Positions 1-5,446 of a stretch of 5,446 nucleotides of DNA are shown piece after piece. Location of the stretch: contig CAILTC010000144.1 in the NCBI GenBank assembly GCA_903837025.1, positions 1-5,446 of the forward strand, given 5' to 3'. This DNA is from an uncultured Bacteroidota bacterium (GTDB lineage Bacteria > Bacteroidota > Bacteroidia > Flavobacteriales > Flavobacteriaceae). Every line of letters begins with the position of its first letter. The first letter of the stretch is position 1. Position numbers and translations under genes: made by a program. A model generated the notes under the pieces. That model did not search any database, was not told the DNA's origin, and saw only the letters and a program-made list of their open reading frames with translations.

Positions 1-874
1 CTTCATTAAATGCTAAAGAATGCGGATCAAGAGCAGCAGTTCCCCATACTTGATTGGCGATGGCTCTTCCGGTATACACCCACATTAAAAATAAGGCACA
101 CCAAGAGAAGAATTGAACTAAACCTAATTGCCAAAATATTTTTGGAGCGTTTTTAAGTAATTCAATGATGTTAGTTTTTTGCTTAACTTCTGTTGCTTTT
201 AGGTCAATGTTATTGTATTGGGCATGTTCATTTGGGGCGTATTCTTTAGTTCTAAAAACGGTCCATAATACACTTATTAATAAAACAGTTCCGCCGATAT
301 AGAAGGACCAAATTACAGAATCGGCCACTTTTTGTCCTATTGCAGGAACATTAGATACGTTTAGTTTAGTTAGGATAAATGGTAATAGCGATCCAAATAC
401 AGCTCCAAAATTAATTAAAGCACTTTGTAAAGAGTAGCCTAGATTTTTTTGTTCGTCATTGACCATGTCACCAACTAGGGCTCTAAAAGGTTGCATGGTA
501 ATGTTGAACGAAGTGTCCATTAGCAATAGCATGATAGCGCCAAATAGTAGGGCAGGCATTAAATTAGCAAAATTTCCAGAATTAGGCATGAAAAACATCG
601 CCAAAGCTGAAATTATAGAGCCCAATAAAATGAAAGGAATTCTTCGGCCAAGACGGGTCCAGGTTTTGTCACTTGAAAGTCCAATTATTGGTTGAACAAC
701 TAATCCAGCGAGTGGAGCTGCTAACCAAAAATAATTGATTTTGTCTACATGAGCCCCAAGAGCTTCTAATATTCTACTTGTGTTCCCATTTTGTAACGAG
801 TATCCAATTTGAACACCCATGAATCCAAAGCTTAGATTCCAGATTTGCCAAAAACTTAATTTGGGTTTTTTCAT
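1..874 (-). CDS. MFS sugar transporter, SLC45/GPH-like (partial, 3' end outside window)
   Basis: This is the N-terminal 291 residues of an inner-membrane sugar permease, probably a proton-coupled symporter for maltose or a related oligosaccharide. The frame is open from the ATG at 874 to the left edge, so the C-terminal part (perhaps 150-200 residues for this family) is missing. Hydrophobic segments lie near residues 10-28, 46-66, 79-96, 104-124, 146-168, 186-207 and 247-270, giving six helices, a polar cytoplasmic loop (about 208-245), then helix 7, as in a two-bundle MFS protein. The loop between helices 2 and 3 has the family signature GLSSD...GRRIPFIL (65-83), and MQPFRALVGD (127-136) matches the RAL-D motif seen in SLC45-type sugar carriers. 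The start gives a short basic leader (MKKPK) right before helix 1; no Shine-Dalgarno is present, as usual in Bacteroidota. It lies 193 bases downstream of the lacI-type gene on the same strand. The family call is firm; the substrate is inferred from the neighbouring susC. Confidence 0.9.
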   Translation of the reverse strand, partial: MKKPKLSFWQIWNLSFGFMGVQIGYSLQNGNTSRILEALGAHVDKINYFWLAAPLAGLVVQPIIGLSSDKTWTRLGRRIPFILLGSIISALAMFFMPNSGNFANLMPALLFGAIMLLLMDTSFNITMQPFRALVGDMVNDEQKNLGYSLQSALINFGAVFGSLLPFILTKLNVSNVPAIGQKVADSVIWSFYIGGTVLLISVLWTVFRTKEYAPNEHAQYNNIDLKATEVKQKTNIIELLKNAPKIFWQLGLVQFFSWCALFLMWVYTGRAIANQVWGTAALDPHSLAFNE

Positions 875-899
875 TATCGTATATTGTATTTTAATGTAC

Positions 900-918
900 G
901 ATAAGCACCTTGCTTATC
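900..918. repeat. Perfect 8+8 inverted repeat upstream of the MFS gene
   Basis: GATAAGCA (900-907), a three-base centre (908-910) and TGCTTATC (911-918) form a perfect palindrome, 25 bases before the MFS start codon. It has no T-run on either side, so it is not an intrinsic terminator. It could be a dimeric regulator's operator or, if transcription starts upstream near 935, a tight hairpin in the 5' leader of the transporter mRNA. The structure is directly visible; the role is inference. Confidence 0.6.
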
Positions 919-934
919 AAAACTTAACTTATTT

Positions 935-951
935 TTCGAAGTAAAAGTAAA
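935..951 (-). promoter_or_regulatory. Candidate MFS promoter -7 box and shared motif (copy 1)
   Basis: Read on the minus strand, positions 949-942 give TACTTTTA, one mismatch from the Bacteroidota -7 consensus TAnnTTTG, followed directly by ACTTCGAA-type sequence where transcription would begin (about 935). This would leave a leader of about 60 bases before the MFS ATG at 874. No convincing -33 TTG is visible upstream, so the promoter call is weak. On the plus strand the same bases read TTCGAAGTAAAAGTAAA, which matches 2276-2292 ahead of susC at 16 of 17 positions. TTCGAA has the central CG typical of LacI-family operators, so an operator is an alternative. Confidence 0.4.
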
Positions 952-977
952 AGTTTTGAAAGGTGTAAATATAGAAA

Positions 978-1012
978 AGAATTAAGAATTAAGAATTAAA
1001 AATTAAAAATTA
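978..1012. repeat. Five tandem AT-rich heptamers
   Basis: Three copies of AGAATTA (978-984, 985-991, 992-998) are followed by two copies of AAAATTA (999-1005, 1006-1012), then a partial unit. The array lies in the gap between the lacI-type gene and the MFS gene, about 28 bases upstream of the candidate -7 box of the MFS gene. AT-rich heptamer arrays of this kind are, to my recollection, frequent in flavobacterial intergenic DNA. It could act as an A/T-rich upstream element or merely be slippage-prone spacer DNA. Confidence 0.85.
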
Positions 1013-1067
1013 ATTAGGTAAGTTGAAACTACAACGAAATAGTTTGATAAATAGTTGTTTTATTGTT

Positions 1068-2102
1068 CTAATTTGTTGATTCTCTTTCGATCAGACGAGT
1101 TTCTATCACAACAGTTTTGTAGGTCTCTTCTTGGTCTTCTTCTAATTCTTCTTCTTCGGCATCTAATCTTTCGATAAGGATTTTTGCAGCTACTTTGCCC
1201 ATTTCCATTCCTCTTTGACTTATGGTGGTAATAGTTGGGGTTGAATATTTAGAAATAATTCCGTCTGTAAAAGCAATAACGGCTAGGTCATCGGGAACTT
1301 TTAACCCCATTTTATTAGCGGTTTTAATGATGGTTACGGCAAATAGTTCGTTTACTGCAAAAACGGCATCGATGGCTTTGTCTTCAAGTAATTGACCTAT
1401 CTTTATTCCGCAATTTTCAATGTTTTCTATTTTTATGATGAGGTTTTCATCAAAAGGAATGTTGTTGTCTAATAGCGCTTTGGTGTATCCGTCGGTTCTT
1501 AGTTTTCCTACGCTAACATAATCAACAGTTGTTACAAGGGCTATTTTTTTTCTTCCTTTGTCAATTAAACTTTGTACAGCTTCATAAGCGGCTAATTCAT
1601 CGTTATTGATTACTTTGTCGCATTGAATGTCATTGGTTATTCGGTCGAACATTACAACCGGCATACCTTGATTAATGACTTCACTAATATGATGGAAATC
1701 TTTTTTTTGTTGTGTTTCTTTAGAAAGGGACATGATAAAACCATCGATGCTTCCATTGGCAAGTAGCTCCATGTTTAATACTTCTTTATCAAAGGAATCA
1801 TCCGAAAGGCAAATGATAACACTATAGCCTTTTTCATTGGCGACATGTTCTATTCCGTTAATGACTGTGGAGAAAAAATAATGTACAATTTCGGGGATAA
1901 TTATCCCTATTGTTTTTGTTTTTCTGTTTTTTAAACTAAGGGCAATATTGTTGGGTTTATAATGGTAGAATTTAGCAAAAGCTTGCACTTTAAGCCTTGT
2001 ATCTTCACCAATTTCTAAGCTGTTTCTCAGTGATTTAGAAACTGTCGAAATCGATACGTCTAATTCTTTTGCTATTTGCTTAAGGGTTACCTTTTTTTTC
2101 AT
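1068..2102 (-). CDS. LacI/GalR-family transcriptional regulator
   Basis: A complete 344-residue sugar-responsive DNA-binding regulator, acting as a cytoplasmic dimer or tetramer. Residues 5-30 form the LacI helix-turn-helix (VTLKQIAKELDVSISTVSKSL, with the usual STVS recognition region), followed by the hinge helix around 49-60 (YKPNNIALSLKNR). From TIGIIIP (64-70) onward is the periplasmic-binding-protein-like sensor domain, with FDR (152-154), LRTDGY (201-206) and FTDG (278-281) at positions where family members contact the effector; LIERESTN is the usual C-terminal ending. Odd: a strongly acidic run, DAEEEELEEDQEE (314-326), sits before the last beta strand. The ATG at 2102 puts the HTH directly at the N terminus, as normal. 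It is divergent from susC (226-base gap) and upstream of the MFS gene on the same strand, which suggests it controls both transport arms. Repressor or activator cannot be told from sequence; the ligand is inferred to be a maltose-type sugar. Length is normal for the family. Confidence 0.95.
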   Translation of the reverse strand: MKKKVTLKQIAKELDVSISTVSKSLRNSLEIGEDTRLKVQAFAKFYHYKPNNIALSLKNRKTKTIGIIIPEIVHYFFSTVINGIEHVANEKGYSVIICLSDDSFDKEVLNMELLANGSIDGFIMSLSKETQQKKDFHHISEVINQGMPVVMFDRITNDIQCDKVINNDELAAYEAVQSLIDKGRKKIALVTTVDYVSVGKLRTDGYTKALLDNNIPFDENLIIKIENIENCGIKIGQLLEDKAIDAVFAVNELFAVTIIKTANKMGLKVPDDLAVIAFTDGIISKYSTPTITTISQRGMEMGKVAAKILIERLDAEEEELEEDQEETYKTVVIETRLIERESTN

Positions 2103-2161
2103 GTAGTAAAATGGATAAAAATCATATTCATAATAAAGATAAGATTATAATTAAAGAATGC

Positions 2162-2169
2162 CAAAATTA
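2162..2169 (-). promoter_or_regulatory. Candidate -7 box of the lacI-type gene promoter
   Basis: On the minus strand these bases read TAATTTTG, an exact match to the Bacteroidota -7 consensus TAnnTTTG. Transcription would begin near 2155, giving a leader of about 50 bases to the ATG at 2102. The -33 element is poor: no TTG lies 17-23 bases upstream, only A/T sequence. A single 8-base match in AT-rich DNA can be chance, so this is a moderate call. Confidence 0.4.
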
Positions 2170-2211
2170 GTCTTATATATTTCTATAAATAATAAAGTTT
2201 TCAACACTACC

Positions 2212-2221
2212 ACGTTTTCGT
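2212..2221. promoter_or_regulatory. Possible LacI-type operator half-site
   Basis: ACGTTTTCGT, with ACG and CGT as inverted ends, lies in the divergent lacI-susC control region, about 19 bases upstream of the candidate susC -33 element. It resembles the right half of the CGAAAACGTTTTCG-type palindromes bound by some LacI-family proteins, but the left half here (CTACC) does not match. It is one of the few GC-containing islands in this very AT-rich gap. Purely a candidate. Confidence 0.3.
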
Positions 2222-2239
2222 AACCGAATAAAAAAGTAA

Positions 2240-2272
2240 TTTGTAAAAGGCGTTAAAATTTACTTAATTTTA
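2240..2272 (+). promoter_or_regulatory. Candidate susC operon promoter
   Basis: TTTG (2240-2243) is followed after 21 bases by TAATTTTA (2265-2272), one mismatch from the Bacteroidota arrangement TTTG - about 19-21 bases - TAnnTTTG. The start of transcription would fall near 2279, giving a leader of about 50 bases before the susC ATG. It is the best-spaced promoter-like pair on this strand of the gap. The copy-2 shared motif (2276-2292) would overlap the transcription start, a position suited to repression. Confidence 0.45.
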
Positions 2273-2275
2273 ACA

Positions 2276-2292
2276 TTCGAAGTAAAGGTAAA
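2276..2292. promoter_or_regulatory. Shared intergenic motif (copy 2), possible operator or minus-strand promoter
   Basis: TTCGAAGTAAAGGTAAA matches 935-951 at 16 of 17 positions and in the same orientation. It lies 36 bases before the susC start codon, at the predicted start of transcription. On the minus strand, 2290-2283 reads TACCTTTA, a near match to the -7 box TAnnTTTG, with TTTG 16 bases upstream, so it may instead be a second promoter for the lacI-type gene with a leader of about 170 bases. The two readings cannot be separated by eye. Confidence 0.4.
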
Positions 2293-2328
2293 GCACTACA
2301 AAAAACCAAATTAACTTAAACAAAAAGT

Positions 2329-5300
2329 ATGAAAACAATTTACAAAAAGTTGTTATTTTTATTTCTATTTCTACCTTTATGTGTACTTGCACAAGTCACC
2401 ACGGGAGGTAAAGTTATAGATTCAAAAACAAATCAGCCAATACCAGGCGTTAATGTCGTTATTCAAGGTACTACAATTGGAACTTCAACAGATTTCGACG
2501 GAAAATTCAAATTGCCAAATGTAAAAAAAGGGGATAAAATTATTGTTTCTTTTGTAGGATATAAAAATTCTACCGTTACGTTTAACGGACAAAAAGAAAT
2601 AGTTGTAAGTCTTGTAGAAGATGCCAATGAATTAAAAGAAGTTGTGATTCAAGTTGGATATGGATCTACAAAGAAAAAAGATGCAACTGGATCTGTGACC
2701 TTGGTTACGGCTAAAGATTTTAATAAAGGGGCAATTGTTTCGGTAGATCAGTTGCTTGCAGGAAAAGCTGCGGGAGTTAGAATTACCAGCGACGGAGGAC
2801 AACCAGATTCAGCACCAAATATTAGAATTAGAGGAGGTGCATCATTAAATGCTTCAAACAACCCTTTAATTATTATTGACGGAGTGCCTATTGGGGATAA
2901 TAATCCAGCTGGAGTAAATAATCCGCTAACTTTAGTAAATCCTAATGATGTAGAAAGTTTTTCTATTTTAAAGGATGCTTCTGCCACTGCAATTTATGGG
3001 GTTAGAGCTTCTAATGGAGTAATTATTATTACTACCAAAAAAGGAACATCTGGTGCGCCACAATATAATTTTTCATCCTCTATTTCCGCGGGTGATGTCA
3101 GTAAAAAAGTCGATGTAATGGGTGGTTCGGATTATGCTAAATTTATTCAAGAATATCATTCAGATAGAGTAAATTCTCTAGGGGTTCAAGATCCTGCTTT
3201 TCCGCTTGATCCAACAAAAAGAATATTATCGAATACGAATTGGCAAGATCTAATCTATCGTACAGCTATTTCTACCGATTATAATTTTAGCGCTAGAGCT
3301 AACTTGTATGGGAAAGTTCCTTTTAGAGCTTCGATAGGTTATTCAAATGTTGAGGGTGTTATAAAAACTAATGATTACAAACGTTTAAGTTATTCCTTTA
3401 AAATGACCCCTAAATTTTTGCATGATGATTTAAAAATTGATATTAATGCAAAGGGAACGGTTACCGATAAAAACAATGTTGATGAAGGTGGTGCAATAGG
3501 TGGTGCAATAGCTATGGACCCAACTAAACCCGTTTATGGAACAAATATTAATGGTCAGAATTTTGGGGGGTACTATCAAGAATCTGCTACTGTTGGTGGT
3601 AGAAATTTATTACTTGGTTCTTATAATCCATTAGCTGTGTTAGAACAAAGTATGAATCCGAACCGAGCAATACGCTTTTTAGGAAATGTTGAATTGGACT
3701 ATAAACTTCCTTTTTTACGGGATTTAAGAGCAATTGTGCAAATGGGACTAGATGCTTCGCAATCTAAAATCACACAGGCTTATACGGATAATTCGCTTGC
3801 GACTTATAAATTTAACCAAGGTACAGATCCAAATACTAATTATGTTTTTAATCCAGGAGTGAATTACTTAGAAAATCAAACTTCTACTAACAAAACAATG
3901 GATTCTTATTTGACTTACACAAAAAACCTTACTGGATTTGTGACTAGAGTTGATGCGCAAGGAGGCTATTCTTATCAAGACTTTAAGATAGATGGAAATA
4001 AAGTTAATTATCAATATAATGCTGTAACAGGGCTAAGAGAAGAGGTTATAAATCCGTCAAATTTAAATAACAGGTATTATAGTCCACTAAATATGCAGGC
4101 TTTTTTTGCTAGAGGAAATGCTGATTTGTTAGGAAAATACCTTTTTACTGCAACATTTAGAGCTGATGCTTCCTCTTTATTTCAGGTAAACAAAAGATGG
4201 GGTTATTTTCCAGCTGTTGGAGCTGCTTGGAAACTTAAAGAAGAATCTTTTCTTAAGGATTCCAAGGTAATTCAAGATTTGAAATTAAGATTGGGATGGG
4301 GTAAAACAGGACAAGCTAATATAGCAAATACTTCTGGAGTGGGTTATTTTCCTTCAAGACCACTTTTTGTCGTAGGAAATTCTAATAGTCAGTATTTACC
4401 GGGATCTAATGCCTATACTGCGAATCCTTTTAGTCCTGATATTACTTGGGAAAAAACAGCTACATATAATGCGGGATTAGACTTTGAACTGTTCAAGGAA
4501 TCTATTTTGTCAGGAAGTTTAGATGTATATAAACGTACAACAAGTGATTTATTGGCAACTGTTCCAATTCCTCCAGGACAAGGTTTAACAGATAAATTTA
4601 TCAACAATGTTGGTTCACTCTCTGGTAGTGGTTTTGAATTGAGTTTAAATGTTAAAGCAATCAGATCTAATACTTTTAATTTAAGTTTTGGTGGTAATAT
4701 TGCTTATAATTATAATACTATCAATGATTTAAAAGGAGTTTCAGCAGTTCAGGCGAGTGAAAGCGGATTACCTGCTGGTACGGGTGTTTTCTTAGCCAAT
4801 AATGCTGTTGGTTACCAGCCATATTCTGCTTGGGTGTTTAAGCAAATTTATGATTCAAAAGGACAACCAATTGTTGGGGCTTATAAAGATTTGAACGGGG
4901 ATGGCGTTATAAATAATGCCGATAGATATTACAAAGCTTTACGACCAAACTGGACTTTTGGTTTTAATACCAATATTAACTATAAAAACTGGGATTTAAC
5001 AGCTAACTTTAGAGGTCAAATAGGAGGACAGGTATATAATTCTAGACTTCTTACAACAGGATTTACAGATAGAGCTACTCTTGGTACATCAGGAGCTTTG
5101 AATAATGTGTTGAATTTCTATGATGGAAGTGTTGCTCCGAATTTTGCTAATTTTAATGGGAACGCTACTTTCTCTGATTATTTGTTAGAGGACGCTACTT
5201 TCTTACGTTGTGACAACATAACACTAGCGTATAAGTTTGTTAAATTTATAAATAAATCTTCTTTAAGAGTTTCAGGTTCAGTGAATAACGCCTTTATTAT

Positions 5301-5403
5301 AACAAAATATACAGGGCAAGATCCAGAAAATTTTAACGCAATCGACAACAATTTTTATCCGAGACCAAGAACGATCACTTTTGGTGTAAATCTTGATTTT
5401 TAA
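2329..5403 (+). CDS. susC: SusC/RagA-family TonB-linked outer-membrane transporter
   Basis: A complete 1024-residue TonB-dependent outer-membrane channel that, with a SusD lipoprotein lid, imports oligosaccharides into the periplasm. A Sec signal peptide (1-21, basic MKTIYKK then a Leu/Phe-rich core) ends at VLA-Q. Residues 25-97 are a carboxypeptidase-D-regulatory-like beta-sandwich (PIPGVNVVIQGT, STDFDGKF, ISFVGY-type pattern) typical of SusC proteins. A TonB-box-like segment EVVIQVGYGS follows (104-113), then the plug domain (about 115-238) with the SusC hallmarks RIRGGASLNASNNPL (166-180), IIIDGVP (181-187) and ILKDASATAIYGVRASNGV (213-231). The remainder is the 22-strand barrel, ending in the aromatic-terminated strand TFGVNLDF. 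An EF-hand-like loop, DLNGDGVINNAD, lies at 854-865; C961 is the only cysteine after the signal peptide. There is no STN domain, so signalling through an anti-sigma factor is unlikely. Length is typical. The substrate is inferred as maltodextrin/starch from the neighbouring regulator and permease, since SusC sequence alone does not reveal it. The symbol is used in the family sense. Confidence 0.95.
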   Translation: MKTIYKKLLFLFLFLPLCVLAQVTTGGKVIDSKTNQPIPGVNVVIQGTTIGTSTDFDGKFKLPNVKKGDKIIVSFVGYKNSTVTFNGQKEIVVSLVEDANELKEVVIQVGYGSTKKKDATGSVTLVTAKDFNKGAIVSVDQLLAGKAAGVRITSDGGQPDSAPNIRIRGGASLNASNNPLIIIDGVPIGDNNPAGVNNPLTLVNPNDVESFSILKDASATAIYGVRASNGVIIITTKKGTSGAPQYNFSSSISAGDVSKKVDVMGGSDYAKFIQEYHSDRVNSLGVQDPAFPLDPTKRILSNTNWQDLIYRTAISTDYNFSARANLYGKVPFRASIGYSNVEGVIKTNDYKRLSYSFKMTPKFLHDDLKIDINAKGTVTDKNNVDEGGAIGGAIAMDPTKPVYGTNINGQNFGGYYQESATVGGRNLLLGSYNPLAVLEQSMNPNRAIRFLGNVELDYKLPFLRDLRAIVQMGLDASQSKITQAYTDNSLATYKFNQGTDPNTNYVFNPGVNYLENQTSTNKTMDSYLTYTKNLTGFVTRVDAQGGYSYQDFKIDGNKVNYQYNAVTGLREEVINPSNLNNRYYSPLNMQAFFARGNADLLGKYLFTATFRADASSLFQVNKRWGYFPAVGAAWKLKEESFLKDSKVIQDLKLRLGWGKTGQANIANTSGVGYFPSRPLFVVGNSNSQYLPGSNAYTANPFSPDITWEKTATYNAGLDFELFKESILSGSLDVYKRTTSDLLATVPIPPGQGLTDKFINNVGSLSGSGFELSLNVKAIRSNTFNLSFGGNIAYNYNTINDLKGVSAVQASESGLPAGTGVFLANNAVGYQPYSAWVFKQIYDSKGQPIVGAYKDLNGDGVINNADRYYKALRPNWTFGFNTNINYKNWDLTANFRGQIGGQVYNSRLLTTGFTDRATLGTSGALNNVLNFYDGSVAPNFANFNGNATFSDYLLEDATFLRCDNITLAYKFVKFINKSSLRVSGSVNNAFIITKYTGQDPENFNAIDNNFYPRPRTITFGVNLDF
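3487..3510 (+). repeat. Perfect 12-base tandem duplication inside susC
   Basis: GGTGGTGCAATA occurs twice in direct succession (3487-3498 and 3499-3510), encoding GGAIGGAI (residues 387-394) just before MDPTKPVYG. The repeat is in frame. Related SusC proteins usually have a similar small-residue stretch before the DPT-P motif, so the protein may be normal there and the DNA identity a recent or chance duplication. Confidence 0.7.
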
Positions 5404-5421
5404 TTTATATATAATAGAAAA

Positions 5422-5446
5422 ATGAAAAATTCAAAAAGCAATATTA
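5422..5446 (+). CDS. Start of a downstream gene, probably SusD-like lipoprotein (partial)
   Basis: An ATG 18 bases after the susC stop opens a frame reading MKNSKSNI before the window ends. Only eight codons are visible, so the identity rests on position: SusD-family genes nearly always follow susC directly in one operon. The lysine-rich start fits the n-region of a lipoprotein signal peptide, but the hydrophobic core and lipobox cysteine are beyond the edge. The A-rich leader before the ATG (AATAGAAAA) resembles that of susC and is normal for Bacteroidota. Confidence 0.6.

Noticed and set aside
459..695. 78-codon plus-strand open frame
   Set aside because: It lies antisense within the MFS gene, whose translation shows clear family motifs; the plus-strand product resembles nothing I know.
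1026..1045. AAACTA...TAGTTT inverted repeat after the lacI-type gene as a terminator
   Set aside because: The stem is only six A/T-rich pairs with an eight-base loop and no adjacent T-run on the minus strand, so it is too weak to call.
2173..2195. TATATA-rich near-palindrome in the divergent gap
   Set aside because: Simple A/T sequence forms such partial symmetry easily; there is no GC pair or conserved core to support an operator.
2329..2391. Lipoprotein signal at LPLC (residues 15-18) of SusC
   Set aside because: The residues before the cysteine do not fit a lipobox (Leu at -1), and a normal signal peptidase I site follows at VLA-Q; SusC proteins are barrels, not lipoproteins.
2748..2987. 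79-codon minus-strand open frame
   Set aside because: It is antisense to the conserved plug-domain region of susC and is explained as a shadow of that coding sequence.
4413..4607. 64-codon minus-strand open frame
   Set aside because: It is antisense to the susC barrel region, without a recognisable product or promoter.
5162..5203. Direct repeat ACGCTACTTTCT (5162-5173 and 5192-5203)
   Set aside because: Both copies encode ATF within barrel strands of susC, 30 bases apart and in frame; best explained by similar strand sequence and codon use, not a mobile or regulatory element.
1..5446. CRISPR, tRNA, rRNA, insertion-sequence or phage features
   Set aside because: No spaced repeat array, cloverleaf, transposase frame or terminal inverted repeats were seen; nearly all of the window is filled by the four coding regions.

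Overview
The window looks like part of a carbohydrate-uptake locus (a polysaccharide utilization locus, PUL) from a Bacteroidota member, most likely Flavobacterium or a close relative. Three things point there: strongly AT-rich DNA, starts without Shine-Dalgarno sequences but with A-rich leaders, and a SusC-type TonB-dependent transporter with a SusD-like gene apparently beginning just after it.

Layout from left to right. Positions 1-874 (minus strand) hold the N-terminal 291 residues of an inner-membrane MFS sugar transporter of the SLC45/GPH-like type; its 3' end lies outside the window. A 193-base gap (875-1067) holds a perfect 8+8 inverted repeat, a promoter-like motif and five AT-rich heptamer repeats. 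Positions 1068-2102 (minus strand) encode a complete LacI/GalR-family regulator. A 226-base divergent control region (2103-2328) carries promoter-like elements for both directions and possible operator sequence. Positions 2329-5403 (plus strand) encode a complete 1024-residue SusC-family outer-membrane transporter. Eighteen bases after its stop a new reading frame opens (5422-5446, cut by the window edge), by position the start of the SusD-like lipoprotein.

How the parts probably work together: SusC with its SusD partner imports an oligosaccharide across the outer membrane using TonB energy, the MFS protein carries the sugar or its breakdown product across the inner membrane, and the LacI-type protein senses a sugar ligand and controls both arms. 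From memory, the order MFS - lacI <> susC - susD matches starch/maltodextrin loci of flavobacteria such as F. johnsoniae. The substrate is therefore inferred as an alpha-glucan (maltose/maltodextrin), but no glycoside hydrolase lies inside the window to prove it.

The genes are ordinary members of known families and I see no novel enzyme system. The most interesting material is in the two intergenic regions: a 17-base motif matching at 16 positions upstream of the transporter gene and of susC, a 19-base palindrome just ahead of the MFS start, and an operator-like half-site next to the susC promoter.
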